Below are positions 52,538 to 61,842 of a stretch of DNA of 64,000 bases, piece by piece; position 1 is the stretch's first letter, and each line of letters opens with the position of its first letter. The translations under genes were made by a program, and so were the position numbers. The notes beneath the pieces are model-generated. The model ran no database searches. It had not been told where the DNA came from and saw only the letters and a program-made list of their open reading frames with translations. Source of the DNA: Thiobacillus denitrificans (GTDB taxonomy: Bacteria > Pseudomonadota > Gammaproteobacteria > Burkholderiales > Thiobacillaceae); NCBI GenBank assembly GCA_002403375.1, contig DHHQ01000005.1, forward strand, positions 16,041 through 80,040. Reading direction: 5' to 3'.

Positions 52538-52940
52538 CGTGGAGCGCCGCGGCGAGGCGCGCCTCGAGGTCTGGCGGCGGCGCATGCGGCGTGTCGTGCC
52601 GCTTCTCGCCCCAGACCGGGTTGGGGAAGTGCGGATCGTCGGCAAAGCGCGGAATCACATGCCAGTGGAGATGCGGCACGACGTTGCCGAGCGAGGCGAG
52701 GTTGACCTTGTCGGGCGCCATCACCTCGCGCAGCGCCGCTTCGGCGGCGAACACCACGCGCATCAGCGCGTTGCGGTCGGCCGGCGCGAGGTCGGTCATT
52801 TCACGCACGTGGGTGTTCCATATCACACGCAGAAAGCCGGGGTGATCCGGCTCGTCGGCGTGGATCACGCGGCACAGCGAATCGCGCCACAGCAGGCGGC
52901 CGCCGTCGGTCCGGCAAAGCGGGCAGTCGTTTCGGGTCAT
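52500..52940 (-). CDS. HIT-family nucleotide-binding protein
   Basis: The 146-residue protein has a zinc-like CPLC near the N-terminus, the helix NALMRVVFAAEAALREVM, and the histidine triad HLHWHVIPRF at about residues 92-101. HIT proteins hydrolyse or transfer nucleotides such as dinucleoside polyphosphates. The C-terminus (GAGRGSENA) is read from the third 56-bp repeat unit, so the repeat has shaped or extended the protein end. The start overlaps the stop of the upstream Gcr-type gene (ATGA). Confidence 0.9.
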   Translation of the reverse strand: MTRNDCPLCRTDGGRLLWRDSLCRVIHADEPDHPGFLRVIWNTHVREMTDLAPADRNALMRVVFAAEAALREVMAPDKVNLASLGNVVPHLHWHVIPRFADDPHFPNPVWGEKRHDTPHAPPPDLEARLAAALHALLGAGRGSENA

Positions 52941-54910
52941 GGGGGGCTCTCCGGGTTGGGGCGCGCAACGCGCCACTGGAACGGCGCCTTGAGGATGGCG
53001 GCGAGACCGCGCAGCAGCAGCTGGCCGGAGTCGCGCCGCGAGCTGCGGGTGGCGCGCAGCGCGACGTAGAACGCCAGCGAGAAGCTGACGGTGAGGTTGA
53101 CCAGGCCGATCAGGACGACGCCGGCGACGGACGTCAGCACCACCGGCGCGGCGAGCTGCCAGTCGAACGCCTGCCAGGCGTAGCCCAGGTTGGCGGCGGA
53201 AAACGCGATGTGGCGGATGTCGAGCGGCAACCCCGCCAGTTGGCCGAAGGCGGCGATCATGCCGAGGTAGAACCCGAAGAAGAGGTTGCCCGCGATGCCG
53301 CCCCAGCGGGGCCGCAGGTAGTCGACGACGCGTGCCCAGCGCTCGCCGCCGATGAGGCGCGGCGGCAGGCGCAGGCGCAGCAGGCGTTCGGGGATCGCAT
53401 GGTAGACGCAGCGGTTGTCGTAGTAGCCGCTGACGATGCCGGCGAGGAACAGGCCGACGCCCGCCACCGCGGCGTAGAACAGCGCGGCGCTGCGGAAGGG
53501 GTCGATCTCGGCGAGCAGATGGGCGGCCTTGGCGGGGTCGACCGCCGCGCGCCCGGCTGCGGCGAGTGCCAGCGCGATCACGACGGCCGTGGCGAAAGCG
53601 AGCAGCATGTTGCCGAGCAGCGCCGCCGCCTGCGAGCGCCACACCTTGCCGGCGAATTCGTTGAGCAGCTTCTGCTGCGCGGTCTGGCTGCGCACCTCGG
53701 CCAGCGTGCGCGCGAACAGGCTCGCGGTCATCGCCGGCTGCTTGGTGGCGATGGTGAGGTGCAGCAGGTAGATCAGCACGAAGCCGAGCGCGTAGTTCAG
53801 GCTCACCAGCAGCGCCTCCTGCAGCGGCGCCAGGTGCAGTGCGGCCACGCGGGCCTTCAGCAGCGCCATGCTGGCGACGATGACGCCGCCGCCGGCGGCA
53901 CCCCAGAACATCCGTTGCAGCGCGGTCCAGCCCTCGGCGACATAGTGCTCGCCGGTCTGGCTGGCGAACTCGGTGATCTGCCGGGCGAGCCGCCCGGTGG
54001 TGTCGCGGACCAGGCGGCCGAGGCTCCGGCGCTCGCCGGCGGCGCCGGTGAGCTCGACGAACAGGTCCACCAGCAGCGCGTGCGGGGCATCGGTGGCGGG
54101 GTCGGCGAGCGCGATCAGGCTGCGCATGCGCGCCATCTGCTGGGCGAGGCGGGTCGCCTGCTGGGTGAGTTCGACGCTGGTGCCGACCTCCTTGCTGCGG
54201 CGGCGCACGCGGTCGAGCGCGTCGTCGCACTGTTCGAGCAGGACGTCGATCTGCCGGGTGTCTTCGGCGTTGCCGCGCAGCCAGGCGTCGACTTCATGGT
54301 GCAGCGCGAGGAACGGCGAGTCGTAGTCCTCCAGTTCGGGGTCGATGCGCAGCAGTTCGGGGTCGAGCCCGCCGGTGGCGATGCGGTGCGACAGCGAGTT
54401 GATCGCGTTGGTGAGCACGCCGGGCTCGCCGCGCCGGAACAGCTGCCGCAATTCGAGCAGGTCGCAGAGGCGGGTCCAGTCGGCGGGGTCGGTTGCGGCG
54501 AGCCAGGCGCGGTCGCGCGGCGTGATCAGCGCATCGAGCCAGTCGTGCAGGCGGGTGGGATCGTGCTCAGGCGGCAGCAGCTTGTAGCCGATGCGGCGCC
54601 GCAGTTCGGCGCCGAACGGGCGATACGGCAGGAGGCCGGTTTCGGTCAGCAGCCGGGTCGCGTTCTTGCCGGCGAACAGCGCGGCCAGGTGGTCGCGCAG
54701 CGCGGCGATGTAGACAGGCTTCTGCTCGAGCAGCGCGATCAGCGCGTGCAGGCTGTCGCGGGCGGCGGCGAGCGGCTGATTGGCGTGCGGCCGCAGGTGG
54801 AACCACAGCCGTGCCAGCAGGGTGCTGTCCGCAGCCGGCGCCTCGGCCATGCGCGCCAGCGTCTGCTCGATGAAGCTCGGCGTGTGATCGTCCGGCGGCG
54901 GCGTGGCCAC
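52937..54910 (-). CDS. Gcr-type membrane protein (annotated as site-specific recombinase)
   Basis: The 657-residue protein, from a GTG start, matches the family named after neisserial Gcr (PF10136-like). A long soluble helical N-terminal half includes DDALDRVRRRSKEVGTSVELT. About six membrane helices follow in the C-terminal half (for example GGGVIVASMALLKARVAAL, NLTVSFSLAFYVALRA). No tyrosine or serine recombinase catalytic motif is visible, so the recombinase name is historical and a membrane function is more likely. It overlaps the HIT gene by 4 bp. Confidence 0.8.
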   Translation of the reverse strand: MATPPPDDHTPSFIEQTLARMAEAPAADSTLLARLWFHLRPHANQPLAAARDSLHALIALLEQKPVYIAALRDHLAALFAGKNATRLLTETGLLPYRPFGAELRRRIGYKLLPPEHDPTRLHDWLDALITPRDRAWLAATDPADWTRLCDLLELRQLFRRGEPGVLTNAINSLSHRIATGGLDPELLRIDPELEDYDSPFLALHHEVDAWLRGNAEDTRQIDVLLEQCDDALDRVRRRSKEVGTSVELTQQATRLAQQMARMRSLIALADPATDAPHALLVDLFVELTGAAGERRSLGRLVRDTTGRLARQITEFASQTGEHYVAEGWTALQRMFWGAAGGGVIVASMALLKARVAALHLAPLQEALLVSLNYALGFVLIYLLHLTIATKQPAMTASLFARTLAEVRSQTAQQKLLNEFAGKVWRSQAAALLGNMLLAFATAVVIALALAAAGRAAVDPAKAAHLLAEIDPFRSAALFYAAVAGVGLFLAGIVSGYYDNRCVYHAIPERLLRLRLPPRLIGGERWARVVDYLRPRWGGIAGNLFFGFYLGMIAAFGQLAGLPLDIRHIAFSAANLGYAWQAFDWQLAAPVVLTSVAGVVLIGLVNLTVSFSLAFYVALRATRSSRRDSGQLLLRGLAAILKAPFQWRVARPNPESPP

Positions 54911-54918
54911 GGGGTCGC

Positions 54919-54976
54919 CCTAGCGCAGCACCCGCTCGATGCCGCCGTTGCCGAGGCGCGCGGGATGGCTGGCCAT
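54919..54976 (-). other. Vestigial duplicate of the 3' end of the oxidoreductase gene
   Basis: On the minus strand this stretch reads MASHPARLGNGGIERVLR-stop. The upstream oxidoreductase ends SHYVGKVSIGGIERVLL-stop. The shared GGIERVL plus stop, the SH dipeptide at the same offset and the short distance (about 130 bp) indicate a decayed local duplication. It is not a functional gene. Confidence 0.5.
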
Positions 54977-55055
54977 CCTGTCCTGGCCACGGCCGCAGCT
55001 TCGCACCTCGACGTGCACGCACGTGAGCCTGCGCCGGAACCGCCTTGCCGTGCCG

Positions 55056-58000
55056 CTACAGAAGGACACGCTCGATGCCTCCGATCGAGACCTTGCCGAC
55101 GTAGTGTGAAAGCCAGTTTTCGCCCAGCAGCTGCTTCGCCAGCTCGATCACGATGTAGTCGGGGGTGGTGCCGGTGTCGTCGCTGTAGCGCGCCAGCCCC
55201 TGCAGGCAGGACGGGCAGCTGGTGAGGAGCTTGACCGGCTGCGCAGTCGCGCCGAGCGCGGCGACGCCGGCGCGGATCTCCTCCTCCTTGCGGAAGCGGA
55301 TCTGGGTCGAGACGTCCGGGCGGGTGACCGCGAGCGTGCCGGACTCGCCGCAGCAGCGATCGGACAGCTGCACCACGCCGGCGTCGGGCGCGCCGCCGAG
55401 CAGCGCGTTGGCGACCTTCAGCGGCGCGTGGGTCTTCATCGGCGTGTGGCAGGGGTCGTGGTAGAGATATTTCTCGCCCGAAACGCCGTCGAGCTTCACG
55501 CCCTTCTCCATCAGGTATTCGTGGATGTCGAGCAGGCGGCAGCCGGGGAAGATCTTGTCGAATTCGTACTTCAGCAGCTGGTCCATGCAGGTGCCGCACG
55601 ACACGATCACCGTCTTGATGTCGAGGTAATTGAGCGTGTTGGCGATGCGGTGGAACAGCACGCGGTTGGCCGCGGTGATCGCCTCCCCCTTGTCGGCCTG
55701 GCCGCCCGAGGTCTGGGGATAGCCGCAGCACAGGTAGCCCGGCGGCAGCACCGTCTGGGCGCCGAGTTCGAACAGCATCGCCTGGGTGGCGAGGCCGACC
55801 TGCGAGAACAGCCGCTCGGAGCCGCAGCCCGGGAAGTAGAACACCGCGTCGGAGTCGTCGGAGAGCTTCGCGGGGTTGCGCAGGATCGGCACGATCGACG
55901 GATCCTCGAGCCCCAGCAGCGCACGCGAGGTCTTCTTCGGCAGCCCGCCCGGCATCGGCTTGTTCACCATATGGATGACCTGCGCGACCAGCTTGGGCCT
56001 GCCGACGGTGGCCGGCGGATGCTGCGTCTGCTCCTGGATCAGACCCATGCGCTTGAACAGCCGGTGGCCCAGCCGCTGGCCGGCGTAGCCCCACTCGATC
56101 AGCGGCTTGCGGATCGCCTTGACGGTGGCCGGGTCGGTCGCGTTGAGGAAGGCCATCGACGCCCAGGCGCCGGGGTTGAATGTTTTCTTGCCCTGGCGGC
56201 GCAGCAGGTTGCGCATGGCGATCGAGACGTCGCCGAAGTCGATGTCGACCGGGCACGGGTTCTTGCACTTGTGGCACACCGTGCAGTGGTCGGCGACGTC
56301 GCCGAACTCGTCGAAGTGCTTGAGCGACACCCCGCGGCGGGTCTGCTCCTCGTAGAGGAAGGCCTCGATCAGCAGCGAGGTGGCGAGGATCTTGTTGCGC
56401 GGGCTGTACAGCAGGTTGGCGCGCGGGATGTGGGTGTTGCACACCGGCTTGCACTTGCCGCAGCGCAGGCAGTCCTTGATCGAGTCGGCGATCGCGCCGG
56501 TCTCGGACGCCTCGAGGATGATCGACTCGGCCTCGAGCAGGCTGAACGACGGCGTGTAGGCGTTGCGCAGGTCGGCGCCCGCCATCAGCTTGCCCTTGTT
56601 GAAGCGGCCGTGGGGGTCGACCTTCTTCTTGTATTCGGCGAAGGTCGCGATGGTGGCCTCGTCGAGGAACTCGAGCTTGGTCAGCCCGATGCCGTGCTCG
56701 CCCGAGATCACGCCGCCGAGGTCGGTGGCGAGCCGCATGATGCGCGCGACCGCGGCGTTGGCGGCGGCGAGCATGGCGTAGTCGTCGGAGTTGACCGGGA
56801 TGTTGGTGTGCACGTTGCCGTCGCCGGCGTGCATGTGCAGCGCGACGAACACCCGGCTCTTCAGGACCTCGCCGTGGATGCGCTCGCAGGCCTCGAGCAC
56901 CGGGATGTATTCGCGGCCGATGAAGAGCTGCTGCAGCTCGCGCCGTACCTCGCGCTTCCACGACACGCGAACCTGCTTGTCGCGCAGCACGGTGAACACC
57001 GTGCCGTCCTCGAACGGCGCGTCGAGGTCGGCGAGATAGCCCTGCCAGCGGGCCCTGACCGCATCGATCAGCGCCAGCGCGCGTTGCCGTTTTTCCTCCA
57101 CCTGTTCCGGGTCGGCGACGGTGTCCTCGTCCTGCAGCAGCGGCAGCTGCGGCGTGGAGAAGAATTCGCCGAGCGCGTCGAGCAGCGCGAGCTTGTTGGC
57201 GATCGACAGCTCGATGTTGATGCGCTCGATGCCGTCGGTATAGTCGCCCAGCCGCGGCAGCGGAATCACCACGTCCTCGTTGATCTTGAACGCGTTGGTG
57301 TGGGCGGCGATGGCAGCGGTGCGTGCGCGGTCGAGCCAGAATTTCCTGCGCGCCTCGGCCGACACCGCGACGAAGCCCTCGCCGCCGCGCGCGTTGGCGA
57401 GCCGGACGATCTTCGACGCCGCCTCGCCCACCGCGATTTCATTGTCCGACACGACGTCGATCAGCAGCACCATGTTGGGACGGGCGGCGCGCGGCGACTT
57501 GGTGGCGTAGCCGACCGCCTTCACGTAGCGGGCGTCGAGGTGCTCGAGGCCGGCGAGCAGGATGTCGGGGTGGGCGTCGCAGTAGTCCTTCACCTCGACG
57601 ATCGCCGGGGTGGCGTCGCGCGCGCTGCCGAAGAACTCCAGGCACACGGTGCGCGTGTGCGCCGGCAGGCGGTGCAGGATGAAGCGCGCCGAGGTGATCA
57701 GGCCGTCGCAGCCTTCCTTCTGGATGCCCGGCAGGCCGGCGAGGAACTTGTCGGTGACGTCCTTGCCCAGCCCGATCTTGCGGAAGCGGCTGCCGGGGAT
57801 GGTGAGGACGCCGGGCGAGCCCTTGGGCGTCTTGCCGTCGGGCGCGAAGCGGCGGATCTCGAAGGTGGCGGCGGGGGCGTCGTGGATCTTGCCGAGGTTG
57901 TGGTTCAGCCGGGTGACCTCGATCCAGTCGGCGTCGGGCGTGACCATCCTCCACGACACCAGGTTGTCGAGCGCCGTGCCCCACAGCACCGCCTTCTTGC

Positions 58001-58844
58001 CGCCGGCGTTCATCGACACGTTGCCGCCGATGGTCGAGGCGTCGGCCGAGGTGGGGTCGACCGCGAACACCAGGCCGGCGGCATCGGCCGCCTCCATCAC
58101 CCGCTTGGTGACGACGCCGGCGCCGCAGTGGATGGTCGGCACCTCGAACTCGACGCCGGGCAGGGGCAGCATCTCGACCGCGCTCATCGCCTCGAGCTTC
58201 TCGGTGTTGATGACCGCGGCGTGGTCGGTCAGCGGCACCGCGCCGCCGGTGTAGCCGGTGCCGCCGCCGCGCGGGATGACGGTCAGCCCGAGCTCGATCA
58301 GTCCGGCCACCAGCGGCGCCATTTCGGCTTCGCTGTCCGGGGTCAGCACCACGAAGGGGTACTCGACGCGCCAGTCGGTGGCGTCGGTGACGTGCGAGAC
58401 GCGCGCCAGCCCGTCGAACGCGATGTTGTCGCGGCGGGTGATGCCGGCCAGCCGGCGCACGATGCGCGCCCGCAGGCTGGCGGTGTCGGCGAACCAGGCT
58501 TCGAATTCGCGCACCGCGTGCTCGGCCGCCTGCAGCAGCTGCCCGACCAGATCGTTGCCCTGACGCCGCACCTCGATCTCGTGCAGGCGATGCCGCAGCG
58601 CGTCGACCAGCATCTTGCGGCGCTTCGGATTGTCGAGCAGGTCGTCCTCGAGGTAGGGATTGCGCCGCACCACCCAGATGTCGCCCAGCACCTCGAACAG
58701 CATCCGCGCGGAACGTCCGGTCTTGCGTTCGTCGCGCAGCGTGTTGAGCACGCCCCAGGCATCCGCGCCGAGCAGGCGGATGACGATCTCGCGATCGGAG
58801 AACGAAGTGTAGTTGTAGGGGATTTCGCGCAGGCGTGCGGTCAT
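55056..58844 (-). CDS. Large FAD-linked oxidase/Fe-S oxidoreductase with DUF3683 N-terminus
   Basis: The 1262-residue protein has an N-terminal DUF3683-like domain and a FAD-binding type 4 domain (VIPRGGGTGYTGGAVPLTD; TIGGNVSMNAGGKKAVLWG). A FAD-oxidase C-terminal domain (FVALHMHAGDGNVHTNIPV; GGVISGEHGIG) follows. Two 4Fe-4S clusters (CLRCGKCKPVC near 795; CTVCHKCKNPCP near 855) and two CCG domains (CCGYP near 1038; CCGESG near 1165) complete it. This is a GlcD/GlcF- or Dld-like fusion, likely oxidising a 2-hydroxyacid such as D-lactate or glycolate at the membrane. The exact substrate is not known. Confidence 0.88.
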   Translation of the reverse strand: MTARLREIPYNYTSFSDREIVIRLLGADAWGVLNTLRDERKTGRSARMLFEVLGDIWVVRRNPYLEDDLLDNPKRRKMLVDALRHRLHEIEVRRQGNDLVGQLLQAAEHAVREFEAWFADTASLRARIVRRLAGITRRDNIAFDGLARVSHVTDATDWRVEYPFVVLTPDSEAEMAPLVAGLIELGLTVIPRGGGTGYTGGAVPLTDHAAVINTEKLEAMSAVEMLPLPGVEFEVPTIHCGAGVVTKRVMEAADAAGLVFAVDPTSADASTIGGNVSMNAGGKKAVLWGTALDNLVSWRMVTPDADWIEVTRLNHNLGKIHDAPAATFEIRRFAPDGKTPKGSPGVLTIPGSRFRKIGLGKDVTDKFLAGLPGIQKEGCDGLITSARFILHRLPAHTRTVCLEFFGSARDATPAIVEVKDYCDAHPDILLAGLEHLDARYVKAVGYATKSPRAARPNMVLLIDVVSDNEIAVGEAASKIVRLANARGGEGFVAVSAEARRKFWLDRARTAAIAAHTNAFKINEDVVIPLPRLGDYTDGIERINIELSIANKLALLDALGEFFSTPQLPLLQDEDTVADPEQVEEKRQRALALIDAVRARWQGYLADLDAPFEDGTVFTVLRDKQVRVSWKREVRRELQQLFIGREYIPVLEACERIHGEVLKSRVFVALHMHAGDGNVHTNIPVNSDDYAMLAAANAAVARIMRLATDLGGVISGEHGIGLTKLEFLDEATIATFAEYKKKVDPHGRFNKGKLMAGADLRNAYTPSFSLLEAESIILEASETGAIADSIKDCLRCGKCKPVCNTHIPRANLLYSPRNKILATSLLIEAFLYEEQTRRGVSLKHFDEFGDVADHCTVCHKCKNPCPVDIDFGDVSIAMRNLLRRQGKKTFNPGAWASMAFLNATDPATVKAIRKPLIEWGYAGQRLGHRLFKRMGLIQEQTQHPPATVGRPKLVAQVIHMVNKPMPGGLPKKTSRALLGLEDPSIVPILRNPAKLSDDSDAVFYFPGCGSERLFSQVGLATQAMLFELGAQTVLPPGYLCCGYPQTSGGQADKGEAITAANRVLFHRIANTLNYLDIKTVIVSCGTCMDQLLKYEFDKIFPGCRLLDIHEYLMEKGVKLDGVSGEKYLYHDPCHTPMKTHAPLKVANALLGGAPDAGVVQLSDRCCGESGTLAVTRPDVSTQIRFRKEEEIRAGVAALGATAQPVKLLTSCPSCLQGLARYSDDTGTTPDYIVIELAKQLLGENWLSHYVGKVSIGGIERVLL

Positions 58845-58944
58845 GTCGGGGCGGTGCTGCAAAAACCGTATTTTACGGGATATTGCCGGGCTGTCGGCAG
58901 CGTCTACAATCGCGCAAAACCACAACCAGCTCAGGGAAACCGCC

Positions 58945-59094
58945 GTGTTCTCCGTGTACGATCTCAAGCTGCGCTTGCAGACGCTGCCGCGCCCGTTGGC
59001 GGCGTCGCTCGCGCGACGCGGGGTGACCACCAACCAGGTGACGCCCGCCGCCGTGCTGCTGGAACGCGAGGGCACCCGCGTGGCATGGGAATGA
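58945..59094 (+). pseudogene. Truncated CDP-alcohol phosphatidyltransferase remnant
   Basis: A GTG start behind a CAGGGAAA ribosome site opens a 49-codon frame, FSVYDLKLRLQTLPRPL followed by AASLARRGVTTNQVTPAAVLL. This is the conserved cytoplasmic start of CDP-alcohol phosphatidyltransferases (…RPLvrrLaaaGVTANQVTlaA…). The membrane helices and the DGxxAR…G…D active site are absent; the frame stops at 59092. The rest appears to have been deleted up to the DUF2238 gene, whose ATG lies in its last codons. Confidence 0.6.
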
Positions 59095-59705
59095 CCCGCC
59101 TTGTTCGCTATGAAAATCCGGCGCTGGTTGCGCTCACGCTGGTTGCGCTCGTCGCGTCGGGCATCGAGCCGTTCGACCGGCCGACCTGGTTTCTGGAAAC
59201 CTTTCCGGTCATGCTGGGATTGCCGCTGCTGATCGCCACACATCGCCGCTTTCCGCTGACGCCGCTCGTCCGCCGGCTGCTGTTCGTGCACGGCCTGATC
59301 CTGATGCTGGGCGGTGCGTATACCTATTCCAGGGTGCCGCTGGGGTTCTGGCTGCAGGATGCGCTCGACCTGGCGCGCAACCACTACGACCGGCTGGGCC
59401 ATCTGGCGCAGGGCTTCGTCCCGGCCATGCTCGTGCGGGAAATTCTGGTCCGTGCCACGCCGCTGCGGCCGGGTGGCTGGCTGTTCTTCCTGACCACCTG
59501 CGTGGCGCTGGCGATCAGCGCCAGCTACGAATTCATCGAATGGGGCGTCGCGCTGGTGCTGGGGATGGACGCCGACGCCTTCCTCGCCACCCAGGGCGAC
59601 GTCTGGGACACCCAGTGGGACATGTTCCTGGCGCTGCTGGGCGCGCTGGCCGCACAGGCGCTGCTCGCGCGCCGGCACGACCGCCAGCTGGCCAGGCTTA
59701 CTTGA
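59085..59705 (+). CDS. DUF2238 membrane protein
   Basis: The 206-residue protein has about six membrane helices. It carries the DUF2238 (YjdF-like) pattern HYDRLGHLAQGFVPAMLVREIL, SASYEFIEWGVALVLG and TQGDVWDTQWDMFLALLGA, whose conserved polar residues lie in membrane segments. The function is unknown. Its start lies inside the remnant of a phosphatidyltransferase gene and may depend on that gene's ribosome site; an ATG two codons later (59091) is also possible. It overlaps the convergent DUF808 gene by 8 bp. Confidence 0.85.
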   Translation: MGMTRLVRYENPALVALTLVALVASGIEPFDRPTWFLETFPVMLGLPLLIATHRRFPLTPLVRRLLFVHGLILMLGGAYTYSRVPLGFWLQDALDLARNHYDRLGHLAQGFVPAMLVREILVRATPLRPGGWLFFLTTCVALAISASYEFIEWGVALVLGMDADAFLATQGDVWDTQWDMFLALLGALAAQALLARRHDRQLARLT

Positions 59706-60618
59706 GCAGACGCTTGCCGAGCGACACCGCGGCCAGCACCAGCGCGCCGGCCGTGATGCCGGCAAGGCCATCGACCAGCAGGGGCGCGAGCGCGCCCAGC
59801 AGTCCGCCGACGCCGGGCAGGGTCGCGACCGCGTGGGCAACCGCTTCGACGAAATGGTGCGCACCGGGCAGGCCGTGCATCAGGATGCCGCCGCCGACCA
59901 GGAACATCGCGGCGGTACCGATCACCGAGAGCGCTTTCATCATGAGCGGGGCGGCGGCGAGGATTCCGCGGCCGAGGGTGCGCGCGTAGGCAGAGGGCCG
60001 CCGGGCGAGATGGAGGCCGGCGTCGTCGAGCTTGACGATGCCCGCAACGAGGCCGTACACGCCGACGGTCATCAGGATCGCAATGCCGGCGAGCACCGCC
60101 ACCTGCATGCCGAACGACGCGGTGGCGACGGTTCCCAGCGTGATGACGATGATCTCCGCCGACAGGATGAAGTCGGTGCGCACGGCGCCCTTGATCTTGT
60201 CCTGCTCCAGCGCCACCAGGTCGACGTCGGGGGCGGCCAGCGCCTGCGCGAGCTCGGCTCCGCGCGCATCGGCCTCGGCGCGGTGCAGATACTTGTGCGC
60301 CATTTTCTCGAAGCCCTCGTAGCAGAGGAAGGCGCCGCCCAGCATCAGGAGCGGCGTGATCGCCCACGGCGCCAGCGCGCTGACGGCGAGCGCGGCGGGG
60401 ACCAGGATCAGCTTGTTGCGGAACGAACCGCGGGCGACCGCCCACACCACCGGCAGCTCGCGCTCGGCGCGTACCCCCGCGACCTGCTGGGCGTTCAGCG
60501 CGAGGTCGTCGCCGAGCACGCCGCTGGTCTTCCTGGCGGCGACCTTGGTCATCACCGACACGTCGTCGAGGATCGTGGCGATGTCGTCGATCAGCGCCAA
60601 CAAGCTGGTTCCAGCCAT
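59698..60618 (-). CDS. DUF808 (YedI-like) membrane protein
   Basis: The 306-residue protein starts MAGTSLLALIDDIATILDDV and contains ARKTSGVLGDDLALNAQQVAG, LLMLGGAFLCYEGFEKMAHK and DFILSAEIIVITLGTVA, all characteristic of the DUF808/YedI family. About six to seven membrane helices are visible, with the C-terminus at LVLAAVSLGKRLLK. No biochemical function is established. It lies 10 bp downstream of nadA on the same strand, so the two may form an operon. Confidence 0.9.
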   Translation of the reverse strand: MAGTSLLALIDDIATILDDVSVMTKVAARKTSGVLGDDLALNAQQVAGVRAERELPVVWAVARGSFRNKLILVPAALAVSALAPWAITPLLMLGGAFLCYEGFEKMAHKYLHRAEADARGAELAQALAAPDVDLVALEQDKIKGAVRTDFILSAEIIVITLGTVATASFGMQVAVLAGIAILMTVGVYGLVAGIVKLDDAGLHLARRPSAYARTLGRGILAAAPLMMKALSVIGTAAMFLVGGGILMHGLPGAHHFVEAVAHAVATLPGVGGLLGALAPLLVDGLAGITAGALVLAAVSLGKRLLK

Positions 60619-60628
60619 GGCGGTCGGT

Positions 60629-61693
60629 TCAGTCGCCGAGCTGGATCTTCCCGGCCTTTTCGGCGGCGGCGAAATCCAGCATGCGCTGGATCGAGACCGC
60701 CGCGCGCGCGCGGATGGACGCCTCGATGTGGATCTCGTTGCCGCCGTGCTCCAGCACCGCGGCGAGCTTCCTCAGGCCGTTCATCGCCATCCACGGGCAG
60801 TGGGCGCACGACTGGCAGGTCGCGCCGATGCCGGCGGTCGGGGCTTCCAGCAGCGTCCTGCCGGGGGCGACTTCGTGCATCTTGTGGAAGATGCCGTTGT
60901 CGGTGGCGACGATGAACTCGGGATTGGGCAGCGTGCGTACCGCCTCGATCAACTGGGTGGTCGAGCCGACCACGTCGGCCAGCGCGATCACCGCCTCGGG
61001 CGACTCCGGGTGCACCAGCACGGCGGCGTGCGGATGCTCGGCGTGCAGCTTTTTCAGCGCCTCGGCCTTGAACGCCTCGTGCACCACGCACGAGCCCTGC
61101 CACAGGATCATGTCGGCGCCGGTCACGCGCTGCACGTAGTCGCCGAGGTGGCGGTCCGGCGCCCACAGCAGCTTGTGGCCCTGCTGGTGCAGGTACTTGA
61201 CGATCTTTGCGGCGATGCCGGAGGTGACGACCCAGTCGGCGCGCGCCTTCACGGCGGCGCTGGTGTTGGCGTAGACGACCGACACGCGGTCGGGGTGCGC
61301 GTCGCAGAAGGCGGCGAACTCGTCGGCCGGGCAGGCGAGGTCGAGCGAGCACTCGGCCGCGAGGTCGGGCATGATCACGCGCTTCTCGGGATTCAGGATC
61401 TTGGCCGTTTCGCCCATGAACTTCACCCCGGCGACGATCAGCGTCTTCGCCGGGTGGGCGTGGCCGAAGCGCGCCATCTCGAGGCTGTCGGAGACGCAGC
61501 CGCCGGTTTCCTCGGCGAGGTCCTGCAGGTCGGCCGAGGTGTAGTAGTGCGCGACCAGCACCGCGTCCTGCGCCTTCATCAACCGCTTGATGCGCGCCTT
61601 GAGCTCGGCGCGCTCGTCGTCGTCGAGCACTTCCTCCACCATCGGCGGCGGCTGGATCACGGGTTTCACCGGGACGGAAAAGACGGACTTCAT
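60629..61693 (-). CDS. nadA: Quinolinate synthase NadA
   Basis: The 354-residue enzyme condenses iminoaspartate and dihydroxyacetone phosphate to quinolinate for NAD synthesis. It has LVAHYYTSADLQDLAEETGG, GVKFMGETAKILNPEK and the three cysteines that hold the 4Fe-4S cluster. One is near the DLAAECSLDLACP region, one is in WQGSCVVHE and the last is in CQSCAHCPWMAMN. VHPESPEAV and TDNGIFHKM are also typical. The start MKSVFSVPVK gives the normal length. A TATACT -10-like box at 61729-61734 lies just upstream. No nadB or nadC is in the window. Confidence 0.96.
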   Translation of the reverse strand: MKSVFSVPVKPVIQPPPMVEEVLDDDERAELKARIKRLMKAQDAVLVAHYYTSADLQDLAEETGGCVSDSLEMARFGHAHPAKTLIVAGVKFMGETAKILNPEKRVIMPDLAAECSLDLACPADEFAAFCDAHPDRVSVVYANTSAAVKARADWVVTSGIAAKIVKYLHQQGHKLLWAPDRHLGDYVQRVTGADMILWQGSCVVHEAFKAEALKKLHAEHPHAAVLVHPESPEAVIALADVVGSTTQLIEAVRTLPNPEFIVATDNGIFHKMHEVAPGRTLLEAPTAGIGATCQSCAHCPWMAMNGLRKLAAVLEHGGNEIHIEASIRARAAVSIQRMLDFAAAEKAGKIQLGD

Positions 61694-61842
61694 CGGGCGG
61701 CTGGGGCTCGGCAATACGGGGAGGTGCAAGTATAGCGCCGTGCGGCGGACGAATTCACGCGAGGGTTCAGGGGTTCCCGCAGCGGAGCGGGGCGTCGCCC
61801 CGGCTACCTCGGCGGGGACAAGTGCCGTATCCTTGCGCCCCT

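Noticed and set aside
52937..54910. Mobile-element recombinase indicating a genomic island.
   Set aside because: The Gcr-type protein lacks recombinase catalytic motifs and has several membrane helices. No attachment sites, tRNA or other mobility genes are near it.
55428..59705. A 1425-codon open frame on the plus strand opposite the large FAD/Fe-S oxidoreductase and running through the DUF2238 frame.
   Set aside because: Only its last 206 codons (DUF2238) resemble a protein family. The rest is the mirror of the oxidoreductase gene with antisense-type composition.
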